In this document: piece after piece, positions 1-10,809 of the stretch
Layout of the letters: each line of letters begins with the position of its first letter
How positions within the stretch are numbered: the first letter of the stretch is position 1
Source of the DNA: Ascarosepion bandense
Taxonomy: Eukaryota; Mollusca; Cephalopoda; Sepiida; Sepiidae
Assembly (NCBI GenBank): GCA_037127315.1
Contig: JBBBDQ010000348.1
Span: forward strand, 2,348,501 to 2,412,500
DNA length: 64,000 bases
Direction of reading: 5' to 3'
Translations under genes and position numbers: made by a program
Notes under the pieces: model-generated
Told to the model about the DNA's origin: nothing
Seen by the model: only the letters and a program-made list of their open reading frames with translations
Database searches by the model: none

Positions 1-461
<461 letters not shown>

Positions 462-462
462 T

Positions 463-463
463 A

Positions 464-544
<81 letters not shown>
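463..544. repeat. (ATCT)n then (TA)n microsatellite
   Basis: ATCT tetranucleotides run to about 510 and then TA repeats to 544. The array starts at the TA target dinucleotide of the preceding MITE. Confidence 0.95.
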
Positions 545-547
<3 letters not shown>

Positions 548-697
548 CCAAACAGTTGGAGGTCTTAGTTCTCATACACTTTCCGAAAGATGATAGTTTG
601 AACTACCATTTAACCCCAGAGTTCATTCATTTTTCGATAATACTTTTCTTAGTTATAGATGATAAAGTCTAAAGCTGACAAGTTGTTTCACGCTCGA

Positions 698-764
<67 letters not shown>

Positions 765-1185
765 TGTGTGTATGTATGTATGTATATATATGTATAAATG
801 TGGTAATGTGTGTAATTATATATATGTATATATATATGTGTGGGTGGGGATGTCTGTGTTTATGTATTTAAATATGTGTAAGTGCATATGTATATATATA
901 TATATATATAATATTTATTAATAAATTATAACATTGATATGTTATAATATCACTACAAAAGTAGCTATTTTGTTTCGACACTTTTTGTGTCTTTTCAAGT
1001 GATGTTGTTATTTCGAAATGAATCTCTCTATATATATATGTGTGTGTGTGTGTATGTGTATGTACATGTATATATGTGTGTATGTGCATGTATGCATATG
1101 CATGTATGTGTAAGGATATGTATGTGTATGTGTATATGGGGTGTGGGTATATGTATGTGTGTTGGGGATGTATGTATACGTATAA
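698..1185. repeat. (TA)n/(GT)n compound microsatellites
   Basis: TA repeats pass into a long GT run (716-757), then irregular TA/TG/GTAT repeats to about 910. A second TA/TG block spans about 1029-1185. Reading frames across these blocks translate to Cys-Val or Tyr-Ile repeats and are not genes. Confidence 0.93.
972..999 (-). other. Degenerate hammerhead-like motif
   Basis: On the minus strand an altered CTGANGA box (TTGAAAA) is followed by GACAC, a five-A loop, GTGTC and GAAAC. The 5-bp stem is perfect. It matches the layout at 15,810-15,841 and the flanks look like the same repeat family. Confidence 0.35.
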
Positions 1186-2100
1186 ATATTATTTTCCAAA
1201 TTCTCATTTTAGCCGATAATATTACTCCATTTTTTGTTTTTTTATTTCATAAGATTTTAAGCTACTACAATAATGCGGCGATATTATTATTTTAAACGAA
1301 ATTGTTTATTTAATAAATTTTTAAAAGAGTTAAATCTATAAAATATTGTCTCGTTTCTCTATTTTTTCCTGTTTCCTTTTCTTTTTTCCTTTTTTATGTA
1401 GTTTTCGCTTCCTTTCACCATCAGAAGTCAGCATTCGTCTCTGAAGCTACCGAAGATTTTTTCATCTTCTTAATTTTTTTTTAATGACTTTTTCTCCTTT
1501 AAATCTTCCCCTGTCTACCCAATTTTTCTTTTCGCTTTCTTTTTTCTGCCCCACCACTTGTATTCTTGAGACACGGTCACATTTTGATTTTTGGATTCTT
1601 TAATACAGAAGTAATCTAAATGTATTCTTCTAATATCGAGTTTTAAATCTCTTTTTTTTTTTTTTGCTTTTTTGTATACATGTATGAAAGACATTTTTTC
1701 TGTTCTTAAATCCTCCCTTTTTATGTAAACTTCGTGTGTATGGATATGTTTTTGAGATTCTTTTGGTATGTGAATTTTTGTACCGTATTTGTTTTTGATC
1801 GTTGCTGAAAAAACGTCATTTTTCTCGCTTAAATAGCTATACAACGTATACATGGATATTATTAAACATAGGTTTACGTTTACAAATATTTAAAAAAGAA
1901 ATCTGTCGCTTTCTGCATCACGTGATGTAAACAATCTCTCTCCACGAACGATCTCGCGAAATACGTTTCTAATTTAAATTTTAAAATCATTTGTTTCTGA
2001 TGAGAGACCGAGGGACGGTCTGAAATATCAAATATGATAATAGAAATAAATTAATACTATCAAAGAAATCCATTTTTAAACGTACAAGTTTTTAGTAGTT

Positions 2101-2105
<5 letters not shown>
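1186..2105. other. AT-rich, pyrimidine-rich stretch with no recognised feature
   Basis: Positions 1350-1520 are strongly C/T-rich. A minus-strand frame of 112 codons (1853 to 1515) starts with ATG and is Lys-rich. It matches no family I recognise and is probably chance in AT-rich DNA. Confidence 0.5.

Positions 2106-2161
<56 letters not shown>
2106..2161. repeat. (TA)n microsatellite
   Basis: Uninterrupted TA dinucleotides. The sequence just right of it (TTTTAGAACATGTAC) recurs beside the (TA)n array at 15.75 kb, so the array belongs to a dispersed repeat. Confidence 0.95.
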
Positions 2162-2163
<2 letters not shown>

Positions 2164-2327
2164 GAATTATGTTTTAGAACATGTACATAATTTTTTCTAT
2201 ATTCACAGCTCTATACATCATATATCGAGCACTGTTTTAAATTAATGTTTTGGACGGAAAAAAATTTCATTCCTCGTTCTGTACTCACTCATATATTTAT
2301 ATACTACCGGCTATAATTATTTATATA

Positions 2328-2644
2328 CTACCGGCTATAATTATTAGGCCACTTCAGTTTCTTTTATAGAAATGTTGTATTTCATACTATTTTTGTATTT
2401 ATTGCCAAGTGGATAATTCTAAATGAAAATAGAATGTTTCTTTTGTTATTACTACTTTGTAAAATTTTGCAAGGCAAGGTAGCAAAGATGAATTCGTCTG
2501 AATCACCCTAAACTTTCTTCTTTACTTTATTGATTAAACTGCAATGTAGGTAATTATTAAATATTTAGAAATTCATTTGATGCACAGGTTATTGTGCAAT
2601 ATTAACGAAAGAATCAATCTATTTTAATTTACAATTATACACTT
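2328..2644 (+). mobile_element. MITE, family M1, right end lost
   Basis: The left terminus TACTACCGGCTATAATTATT is present twice, at about 2302 and 2327, as if the end was duplicated or two copies collided. The interior keeps TTTCATACTATTTTTGTA and the CCAAGTGGATAA block. The right half stops at ACACTTG, where LINE-A sequence takes over. Confidence 0.75.
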
Positions 2645-3366
2645 GCATTGAATACTGTCGCCATATCTGGTCGGGTGCTCCTGCCATTCATCTTGAGGTT
2701 CTCATCAGAATCCATCTTGTACATTTATAAATCTAACATTCCTCTGTGCATTGAATACTGTTACCACATTTACTCAGGTGCTCCTGCCATACATCTTGAG
2801 GCTCTTGTCAGAATCTATCTTTCACATTTATAAATCTACTGTTTGTCCGTGCATTGAATACTGTTGCTATATCTTGTTGAGTGCCCCTGCTATTCATTTC
2901 GAGGTTCTCAAAAAAGGATCTGCAATGTAATCGGTCCTGACATGGCATCTCGTTTACAGTCATTTTCTCATCGCCGTGACATTACTTCCGTCTGTCTTAT
3001 CTACCAATTTTTTTTGGTAACTGCACTGATGAACTATTTCTGTGCCCTTACCACATGAATTTACGCGTGCTTCTTGATTGGCATCCAGGTCCTACTCTTT
3101 TTCCGTTGAAATAGTTAAATGTAACCTCTCTTCTACTCTAACAGTTTATTCTTTCGCATTTCCCGCCTGTGGACATCACTTCCTTATACTTGCTTCCCCG
3201 AGAGTTGAACTCTCCTAAATTTTAAATGAAATGTCAATCGCCATCTTCTTTCTCTTTAAATATTATACATCTTTGATCATTTCTTCTACACTCCTTGTAC
3301 TCTGTTTTTATCTCACTGTAATCCCGCGAGATTCCTCGTTGCTTTGGGTGAAATGATTTTAAAAAA
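2645..3366 (+). mobile_element. LINE-A 3' fragment with internal triplication
   Basis: The sequence matches the C-terminal coding region and 3' tail of the LINE-A copy at 38.5-41.6 kb, including GCATTGAATACTGT (the IEYC motif) and a GCTTTGGGTGAAATGATTTT-A tail at 3346-3366. The block beginning at the IEYC codons is repeated three times, starting at 2645, 2749 and 2851, a period of 102-104 bp. Many stops and frameshifts make it a pseudogene fragment. Confidence 0.8.
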
Positions 3367-3580
3367 CCTTGGTGCATTACGCGTAACAAAATCAATTATT
3401 TCTGTTTGATTGCGTTGTTCTAAAGACTATTTCATAGACCGAAATACTTATTATAAATTACTGAATGCCACTAATTATCAGCCAGAATGTGATTATTCTC
3501 TCGGATTTCTTGCTAAATTTCATATAATGTCAATTATTTTGTGTATTTTTCATTTATTCATTAACTATTCAGTTTTGCTT

Positions 3581-3660
3581 TATTGCTATTAAATGTACTT
3601 TATTGCTATTAAATGTACTTTATTGCTATTAAATGTACTTTATTGCTATTAAATGTACTT
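3581..3660. repeat. 20-bp tandem repeat, 4 perfect copies
   Basis: TATTGCTATTAAATGTACTT is repeated four times without change. Confidence 0.97.
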
Positions 3661-4308
3661 TATTGATCCCTCATACATTTTCTTTTATTTGTTTAATATT
3701 TATTATTTAATATTTATTTCCTTAATTTTTTCTTTATTTATTACATTCAATATTTACTTTCATTTATTTTACGTTTAACATTTTTTAAAGTTTTATTCAA
3801 TTTATTCATTTTTCGTTTTTTAAAATCATTTTTAGCGGTATTTAAATGTTATTTTATGATTTATTGTTTAAGTTTTTTCTTAAATTACATTTCGTTATCA
3901 ATGTTGCACATAATATATTGGTATTTTTCATAGCGATGTTTTATAAGATCATGATTTCAATTTTTAAATTACCCGGTAAAAAAATTTCTTTGCAATCAAA
4001 TGAATGTGATTTGATTAATATTAAGAGAATTTATCGAAAGCTTAAATTGCTGGAGCCTCTATGCCGACAAAAACAACGTACCATTTATAAGCCTAACTTC
4101 CCAGAATTTAAGAGAATCATGTGACAGATATCGTATCCTATGACTAAATAACTACACATGTTATTATGGTGAAGATTTTTATAAGGAAATTATGTTAAAC
4201 AAATTATCATGTTACTCTCGTTCCAGCATCCACAGATCCTTCTTTGTTCACGTCTTCTTAAAAATACCAGTGTTTTGTTTCGTTAGGCTTCTTTTTTTTT
4301 AGAAATAT
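3661..4308. other. AT-rich stretch, nothing recognised
   Basis: A 92-codon plus-strand frame (3846-4124) is open but has no motif I recognise and an AT-rich composition typical of a chance frame. Confidence 0.45.
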
Positions 4309-4319
4309 ACAGTGAGAGA

Positions 4320-4630
4320 TGTGTGTTGTGGTGCATTGGATATCGGATATCGAAAGGGAACGAGAAATCGGGGAGCCGAGTTCGAATTCCAGTTGAATTC
4401 CTTGCATTCACTTACGCGCAAATACCCTTGGGAAAGGTATTAATCCGGCTCTTCCTTCCAGTTATATGATAAATAACAAGAGAGATTGGGTTCTATAGCC
4501 TTGGTCGGCAACCAGTCTACCGCATAAAGAAATGACAACCTACTGCGGGATAATCTTCTGCCCAATCATGTCTCTTTCGAGACATGATCGCCCAAGCGTG
4601 TATCACGTATGGCACTTAATTGACTGACTG
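4320..4630 (+). mobile_element. tRNA-derived SINE (family S1), full length
   Basis: The head carries an RNA polymerase III A-box-like TTGTGGTGCATTGGATATC and a B box GAGTTCGAATTCC. The body holds the conserved CCCTTGGGAAAGGTATTAAT segment. The 3' end has the hairpin CATGTCTCTTTCGAGACATG and terminates in TTGACTGACTG. An 11-bp target duplication ACAGTGAGAGA is present at 4309-4319 and 4631-4641, which fixes both ends. The head resembles octopus tRNA-derived SINEs as I remember them; family assignment would need alignment. Confidence 0.9.
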
Positions 4631-4702
4631 ACAGTGAGAGACGATAGCAGAAAAAGGAAAGTTTCACATTTGTTCGATTTATCTTCGTTTCACATGACAC
4701 AG

Positions 4703-5203
4703 AGGCTTACGGTCTATCACGTTGAATACACTGGTTCTCACTCGATTATCGAAGGCAAGCAACTTTGAGCCTGGTCAGTACTTGGATGGGTGACCACTTG
4801 GGAATACCAGGTGTTGTAAGCGTTTAGCGACATATTTGCGTTGTGCTGCAGTGGATATCGGCTCGGAAAGAGAAATCGGTGAGCCGAGTTCGAATTCCAG
4901 TTGAATACCCTGCATTCATTAAGCACTGGTACCCTTGGGAAAGGTATTAATCCGTTCCTTCTCTCCCGTTATGGGTTAAATAACAAGTGTAGAACTTGGG
5001 GACCCTGCCCTTAAAAAAAATCCCGATGAATCTTGATACTCGAAAAGAAAAAGTATTACTGGACACAAAAACTTATATAAAAACAACAACAATAAATTGA
5101 TGATAGAAAAAGGTATGACCAGCAATAAATAAAAAAGTTTCCTTGGCAATAAATGACCCGCTGAGGTTAATCTGCCATAAAAACAAAACAAACAACCAAC
5201 CAT
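4703..5203 (+). mobile_element. 5S rRNA-tRNA composite SINE (family S2), full length
   Basis: Positions 4705-4822 read as a diverged 5S rRNA, with GAATACACTGGTTCTC, GAGCCTGGTCAGTACTTGG, the box-C ATGGGTGACC and GGGAATACCAGGTGTTGTAAG. Immediately after come the A-box region and B box (4886-4898) of the S1 SINE, the shared CCCTTGGGAAAGGTATTAAT body, and a different 3' tail (GAACTTGGGGACCCTGCCC and GGCAATAAATGACC). Imperfect 10-bp target duplications CATGACACAG (4693-4702) and CATAACACAG (5204-5213) bound the unit, so the 5S and tRNA parts moved together. Known 5S-plus-tRNA chimeric SINEs exist (AmnSINE1 of amniotes), so the architecture has a precedent. Confidence 0.88.
4705..4822 (+). pseudogene. 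5S rRNA-derived SINE head
   Basis: It spans the whole length of a 5S rRNA gene, including the internal control region. It is embedded in a retroposon and carries substitutions in the middle of the molecule, so it is not a ribosomal gene. The box-C segment TTGGATGGGTGACC is intact and could still bind TFIIIA/TFIIIC. Confidence 0.85.
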
Positions 5204-5246
5204 CATAACACAGTGTCGGCTTCGTCTATCTCCAAAAATCGCGCGT

Positions 5247-5945
5247 GACCTTCTTCTTCTATGTGTCCGGTCCTTTCAGAACGTAAGCGATACGTCCCCT
5301 ATTCCCTCGTGGCTCTTAGTACGCTTTCTTCTGTTACACCACACAACCCTCGTTCTGTCATCCACCTGATCAGGTCCTTCAAATATGTTATCCGCTGCTT
5401 ACCCCTGTCTCTTTTTCCCTATATCTGGCCTGTTAGTATCAGGTTCACCAAACCCTCTTTCCTCATTGCATGTCCAAGGAACTTCAGTTGTCTCTTCCTG
5501 ATGCTCAGTATTAATTTCCTTTTCGTTTCCATCCTTTCCAAAACCTCATCATTGCTCACATGCTCAATCCATGATATCCGCAGCATCTTTCTGTAGAACC
5601 ACATTTCAATTGATTCAAGTTTTTCATTCATGTTTGTTAATATTGTCCAGCATTCACAGGCATATTGAAGAACTGACATCACATAGCAACCCAGTACTCT
5701 TTGTTTCTAGCAAAATTTTCCTGTCTCTTAATACTCTACAAAGCTTCTTTAACGCGTCCTTTGTCATGCCAATTCGCCTTCGGATCTCTGTGTCACACTT
5801 TCCGTCCTCTGTTAGAATAGTTCCCAGATATTTAAGTTTTTGTACTTGCTTGATTTTAGTATCCCCCACCTGAAAAATAGTTTGGTTCTTGGATCGCTTT
5901 TTTTCCTTTCTAGGTATTTTACGTGCAAGGTATGTGTGCTTTTAA
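5247..5945 (-). pseudogene. LINE-B reverse transcriptase C-terminal fragment
   Basis: Minus-strand frames encode KYLGTILTEDGKCDTEIRRR, then the block WFYRKMLRISW-EHVSNDEVLERMETKRKL and RQLKFLGHAMRKEGL. This is the region after the reverse-transcriptase catalytic motifs in a non-LTR retrotransposon. At least one frameshift separates the halves. The 3' end is at the left, with a (GAA)n-like tail seen as CTTCTTCTTCTATGTGTCCG. Other copies of this family lie at 19.3, 34.2, 35.9 and 46.8 kb. Confidence 0.8.
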
Positions 5946-6316
5946 TCTGTTCTTGGGTTGTGCTTTCGTTTCCAGTACAATAAGGAAAGCTCGACTTTTT
6001 TTTTCCTTTCATTCTACTAACGAAAAAAGTAAAATACCCAACAAAAGTACAACATTGTTTATGGTATAACTAAATAAAGAATTCAGTAGCTGTACAGAGG
6101 GCGAACGTATAGTATATTTATTTATTGGATCATTCCAGTGGTTAACATTCCACTCATGCGAAATCCTATTAATTTTGAATGCTGGAGATGGTTACGTTAT
6201 TATGGCCACGGGATTTACCTGAATGACAATCAGCTGCCCTTTGTTAAAATAAAGGGGACGTCATGGTTATCATCAGTGATTCAAAGATATTAGGATTAAT
6301 AGCACTGAATCAAAAG
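5946..6316. other. No feature seen
   Basis: AT-rich sequence between LINE-B and the mariner. I see no motif or repeat. Confidence 0.4.
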
Positions 6317-6318
6317 TA

Positions 6319-7189
6319 CGAGGGTCATTCAATAAATAAAGTGAATTTTTAGGAATAAGGACTTCTCATACAGATAGAAGCTTACTTTTTAAATTTTTTT
6401 TCCTTTACTTCTTTTTCAAAAAGGATTTAATTTTTTGGCAGATTGAGAAAAAACTTTGAGAGTTTTGGAGATTAACAAAGATGACTGACCAAGAAGCATG
6501 ATCCAGGATTGAACAGAGGTCGATTATCAAGTTTTTGATTGTTGAAGGGTGCAAACAAGTTACAATTCCTAGGAGAATATCAACTGTGAATGGTGCTATA
6601 TGTTTCAGCCAAAAAATGTTTGCAAGTGGGATAAATTGTTTAAAGAAGAAGGACGGAGCAGTGTTGAAGATAAGACAGGCCTGGGAGACCTACAGAAATG
6701 AGATCTCCTGATGTGATCAAATCAGTCAATAACCTCATTCAGTCTGAGAGAAGGGTGATAGTGGATGTCATTGCAAGAATTTAAGCCTATCTATTGGGAC
6801 AGCACACAGAGTGGTCCATGATGACCTTGCCTACTCGATGGTCAGCTACCGGTGGATGCCAAAGGTGTTCACTGCAGAGCACAAACAGAAAAGAGTCGAG
6901 TTGTCCAAGCAGGATCTCTCCTTATCCTCCTGACAGCCCAAACCTTGCCCCTTCAGACTTTCATTTGTTTGGTCCCCTTGAAAGCGTTCATGAGAGGCCT
7001 TACGTCCTGTGACTTATTGGCTGAGACATCAGTCCAAAGATTGTTACGATGAGGGAATACGGAAGCTTGTGCACAGATGGAAAAGTGTGTGACACTGCTG
7101 GGAGACGACGTCGAAAACAAAAGTAAGCTTCTATCTGTATCATAAGTCCTTATACCGAAGAATTCACCTTATTTATTGAATGACCCTCG
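6319..7189 (+). mobile_element. Mariner-type DNA transposon, decayed
   Basis: Terminal inverted repeats begin CGAGGGTCATTCAATAAATA at 6319 and end with the complement at 7189. Extended inverted similarity includes TAGAAGCTTACTTTT near 6386 and AAAGTAAGCTTCTA near 7121. TA dinucleotides flank both ends (6317-6318 and 7190-7191). It contains a broken transposase reading frame. The termini and the SPDLAPSDFHLF-type motif place it in the mariner (D,D34D) group. Confidence 0.9.
6481..7135 (+). pseudogene. Mariner transposase pseudogene
   Basis: The frame opens with MTDQEA, then a stop, then RIEQRSIIKFLIVEGC (the DNA-binding helix region), a GRP-T-MRSPDVI segment near 6685 and HRVVHDDLAYS near 6810. 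It jumps from VELSKQ straight to PDSPNLAPSDFHLFGPL near 6935. The stretch carrying the first two catalytic aspartates is therefore deleted and only the last (PSD) remains. Stops and several frameshifts confirm it is dead. It ends near KLVHRWKSVCD. Confidence 0.85.
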
Positions 7190-7368
7190 TAGATGTCCTT
7201 ATACCGAAAAATTCATCTTATTTATTGAATGACGCTCATCGATGTCCTTATATCGAAAAGTTCACCTTATTTATTGAATGATGTTCGTAGAAGTCCATAT
7301 GCCAAAAAATTGACTCTCGTAGAAGTTCATATACCGAAAAATTCGCCTTATTTATTGAATGACCCTCG
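7140..7368 (+). repeat. Tandem copies of the mariner right end
   Basis: The right terminus of the mariner, TTATTTATTGAATGACCCTC with its inner 30 bp, is repeated. Copies of CTTATTTATTGAATGA start near 7168, 7217, 7266 and 7347, about 49-50 bp apart, with a shortened copy between the last two. The last copy ends CCCTCG then TA at 7369-7370. Confidence 0.9.
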
Positions 7369-7370
7369 TA

Positions 7371-7871
7371 TTTCAAAACTTACTCAGCGAAACTCAAGAT
7401 TGATTGAGCGAGAAATAAAAGATGAGTCATAAATATAGTCTTGACCTTCGAGGCCATTATTTTTCTCCTATACAAAGACAACTAATTAAGATGATTAAAG
7501 ACCTTACTTAGTGAATCTTTCACGTGAAACTAACGCTTTGTCCAATCGGCTCCGGATTCAAAATTGCATTCATTTGGACTTGAACATTATTCCCTAATCG
7601 AAAAAAATTAAAAGTTAGGATTACACTAAAATTGTTTGTATTTTCCGTGACGATGTAAATGGTTTTGTGGTTAACAAGAAAGAAATCATATTCAGTGTCA
7701 TTTGTTCTGCTTTTAAATTGAAATAAATACCAATTTCCAAAAAGGTCATCCAAATGTAATTCCTCATATGACGTAAATATATGTTTTTCTCATGGCTTTT
7801 CTTTTTACCATCCGCTAAGCTAGAATGGTTGTCTGCAAAAGAAGCAATCTAACGTATTGAGGTGTCATGTT
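7371..7871. other. No feature seen
   Basis: AT-rich. A 77-codon minus-strand frame (7753 to 7520) has no recognised motif. Confidence 0.4.
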
Positions 7872-7963
7872 GTGGATTAAATAACACACTGTCGGTGGAT
7901 TAAATAACACACTGTCGGTGGATTAAATAACACACTGTCGGTGGATTAAATAGCACACTGTCG
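7872..7963. repeat. 23-bp tandem repeat, 4 copies
   Basis: The unit starts GTGGATTAAATAACACACTG. Four copies, with one substitution in the fourth. Confidence 0.95.
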
Positions 7964-8475
7964 GTGACGCAAATGATCTTTTCAAGACACTTAAATGAAG
8001 GATTACTGTGAATTTAAATTTAGTTAGAGTCAGTCTTTTTTAAAACCTCTAAAAACTGTCTTGAACCTTGTTCTTTTGATTTCAAGTCCTGTTTTTGACA
8101 TGTTCACAGTTTTCACGAAGGATTTATTTTTGGCCCAGCTGTCCGTTAAGTTTATTTTATTTTTCGTAATTTTTGTTTGGACTGAATTTTTCGATTATGT
8201 TTTTTTTTTTTCATTTTTTCTTTTTTTCATTTTCACCTTTTCAGCTGCCATTTCACTTTTCTTTTTTTTCTCTGGTCTTAACCAGACAACTGGTTTTGTT
8301 ATTTACTCCTTTTGTGTTTATAATTGACTTTTTTATTGCCTTATAATTCTTAGTTTTATTTAGAAAAAGGAACCCATTTTTATTTGACGCTTAAGCAATT
8401 TTTCTTGTCATCCGTAATTCTCTCCAGTTTTCTCTTATCCTCCCCGCCATATTTATTTTCGTATTTTTCGTGTGT
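7964..8475. other. T-rich stretch, nothing recognised
   Basis: A Phe-rich 88-codon frame at 8061-8327 reflects T-richness. No motif seen. Confidence 0.4.
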
Positions 8476-8487
8476 AATGCTATTCTA

Positions 8488-8796
8488 GCAGATGTGCGTT
8501 GTGGTGCAGTGGATATCGGCTCAGAACGAGAAATCGGGGTGTCGAGTTCAAATTCCAGTCGAATTCATTGCATTCACTTACGCGCATATACCCTTGAGAA
8601 AGGTATTAATCCGTCTCTTTCTTCCAGTCATGGGTTAAATAACAGGACAGATTGGGTTCTATAGCCTTGGCTGGCAACCAATCTACCGCAGAAAACAATG
8701 GCAACCTACTGCGGGATAATCTTCTGCCCAGTCAGTCATGTCTCTTTCGAGACATGATCGCCCAAGCGTGTTTCACGTATGGCACTTAACTGACTA
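8488..8796 (+). mobile_element. tRNA-derived SINE S1, full length
   Basis: It begins GATGTGCGTTGTGGTGCAGT, has a B box GAGTTCAAATTCC with one change, and ends GGCACTTAACTGACTA. A perfect 12-bp target duplication AATGCTATTCTA is present at 8476-8487 and 8797-8808. It is one of the clearest recent-looking S1 insertions here. Confidence 0.93.
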
Positions 8797-8808
8797 AATG
8801 CTATTCTA

Positions 8809-9540
8809 TTTGTTGCGCTACTGTTTTTTATATAATTCTTTTTGCTTTTTGTGTTAATTTTTTTCTTAACTTAAACACTCGTCTATAACACCCTTTTTAG
8901 ACTAAATTTTATTTTCTCTAGACCTGTTAATATCCTTTCTAATTTTTTTTTTTTTTTGCTTTATTTCGGTCATCTTATTGTCATAATAGCCGAAAGTTTT
9001 ATTCTTCACTCTGGTCTTAATCACTGGTTTTTCTTCTTTTTTTTATATTTTTTTTGTGCTTGTACATTACTTCATTAGATTTTTAATAACTGATTGTTAC
9101 ATTTAAAAAAAATAATATATTTAAAAAAATAATATATTTAAAAAAATAATATATTTAAAAAAATAATATATTTAAAAACATAATAAGTTTCTTGTCAACC
9201 GTCTAATCTTTTTGTTTTTCCTCTTCGGTTTGGATCGACATTTTTTTCGGCAAATCTTAATTTTTTTCTTATATTTGGATGAATATGTTTTTTTGCTTTT
9301 GATTTATTTTATTGTATTTTTTTGTATACTTATATTTTATTGTCAATTATTTTTCTAATTTTTGTAGTTTTTCTTTGTAATTTTTTTTCATTTCCAATCG
9401 CCTTTTTCCTATTCACTTTAAGTTTTATTTTTATAAGAAAATTTCCCAGTTCTAAATTTTTCGGCGATATACAAAAGTCGTCAGTGCAAAAAGACGTCTT
9501 TGGGTATGATTCAAACGTTGAGCCACCAAGTAAAATTAGA
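8809..9540. other. T-rich stretch with a short A-rich tandem repeat
   Basis: Positions 9101-9178 hold about four copies of an 18-bp unit containing AATAATATATTTAAAAAA. The rest is T-rich with no recognised gene. Confidence 0.6.
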
Positions 9541-10105
9541 TCAATATGGGGCCCCGGGAGAAAATAATCGAAAAATTAACGAACCAAAAGAAAAAAAAAA
9601 AGAAAAAAAAGAAGACAACTGCTACGGATGTCACCGAAGCAAGTAGGGAACTAAAGAACAAGACCTCCAGGGATTTGCTGTCCTACTGGAAGTCTCCTCT
9701 AGTTGTATTATAAACATTGTGAAATTTCTAGAAATGGCTAAACGCTAAGACCATCTCCTGATAGAGGGCGTGCTTATAGGGAAACCCACAGAAATTACAG
9801 AAGTTTGAAAATAAAATTGTGTCGATCTTCGTGACGGACAAGCGTACGCGTAGACTTTATCGCTTTACGAAAGATGCAGGGATTAGACGACTGATGTCCC
9901 TGAGGGTCATACCACAAAGAATAATTTTTTCATGTGGAACGTAATGCTTTATACACCCGATATTGTTTGGAATAAAGTTATTTCTCGAAGAAAGTTGTTA
10001 ACTAAAAACCTCATATTGGTATCCGAATATGAGTGTCGATGGACCCTATAGCATTATATGTGATCTCTTTTCACCTGGCGGGGGAACATCTTGCTTGCTT
10101 TTTGA
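9541..10105 (+). pseudogene. Unrecognised decayed coding-like stretch, possibly LINE ORF1
   Basis: Plus-strand frames contain the coherent run VSIFVTDKRTRRLYRFTKDA and LMSLRVIPQRIIFS around 9818-9935, broken by stops elsewhere. It lies just upstream of the Tx1-like remnant. A retroelement first reading frame is plausible but unproven. Confidence 0.3.
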
Positions 10106-10114
10106 GTTAGTAGA

Positions 10115-10390
10115 CTAAATACTGGCTACCTCTTTCGACAACTTGAACATATTGATTTCTTGTTTGAAATTCTTCTCTATCCCCAACTTTATCGCCGTCG
10201 TCCTGCGGCCTTGGCCGAGATAGAATTCACTATATCCCTTCAGTATTCCCTGTGCATTTGGAACCCTGGCGCAGTTTATAGCGAAATTCATAATCTTGTC
10301 AAATAGCTGAATACTTGATGCTTCGCCAGGGCTACCAAGGGTGTTTTTATTGTGAAACCAACATTGGATGGGTTGCCTCCAGTCCCTACC
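10115..10390 (-). CDS. Unidentified open frame, about 92 codons, partial
   Basis: Reading leftward from the edge of the SINE at 10.39 kb, the frame is open from RDWRQPIQCWF through NTLGSPGEASSIQLFDKIMN to FKLSKEVASI and a stop at 10,115-10,117. Its composition is more protein-like than neighbouring chance frames, with mixed charge and no low complexity. The N-terminal side is cut by the adjacent SINE. I do not recognise the family. It could be part of a retroelement or an exon. Confidence 0.35.
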   Translation of the reverse strand, partial: GRDWRQPIQCWFHNKNTLGSPGEASSIQLFDKIMNFAINCARVPNAQGILKGYSEFYLGQGRRTTAIKLGIEKNFKQEINMFKLSKEVASI

Positions 10391-10676
10391 CTGTTATTTA
10401 ATCCATAACTGAAGGTAAGTGACGGATTAATGCCTTTCCAAAGGGTACCAGTGCTTAAGTGAATACAGGGTACTCAACTGGAATTCAAACTCCGCTCACC
10501 GATTTCTCTTTCCAAGCCGACATCCACTGCACCACAACGCATATCTCTCACCGAACGCTTACAGCGCCTGTAGTTCCGCAAGCGGTCACCAATCTAAGTA
10601 CTGACCAGGCTCACGTTGTTTTAACTTCGGTGATCGAACGAGAACCGGTGTAATTAACGTGATAGGCCAACTTATT
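10391..10676 (-). mobile_element. 5S rRNA-tRNA composite SINE (S2), 3' truncated
   Basis: In reverse complement, a 5S-derived head (right side, about 10,555-10,676, with GAGCCTGGTCAGTACTTAGA and GGTGACCGCTTG) is followed by the B box GAGTTTGAATTCC and the shared body with TACCCTTTGGAAAGGCATTA. The element-specific 3' tail of the copies at 4.7 and 43.2 kb is missing. No clear target duplication. Confidence 0.8.
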
Positions 10677-10809
10677 GGACGTCTGCTGCCAGTTGAGTCT
10701 CGGCATATATTCTAGCCGAATCCAGCGCCTTCTGCACGTGTGAATAAGAAAAAGAAAGAAGAATGGCACATTCTTTGTAGAGATAAAAGAAAAAGTCATT
10801 TGGGGGGCT

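Noticed and set aside
659..1295. Cys/Val and Tyr/Ile-rich open frames on both strands
   Set aside because: They are translations of GT and TA microsatellites.
1515..1853. 112-codon minus-strand frame with ATG
   Set aside because: Lys-rich, no motif, in AT-rich DNA; probably chance.
4705..4822. Functional 5S rRNA gene
   Set aside because: It is diverged and fused to a SINE body inside one target duplication.
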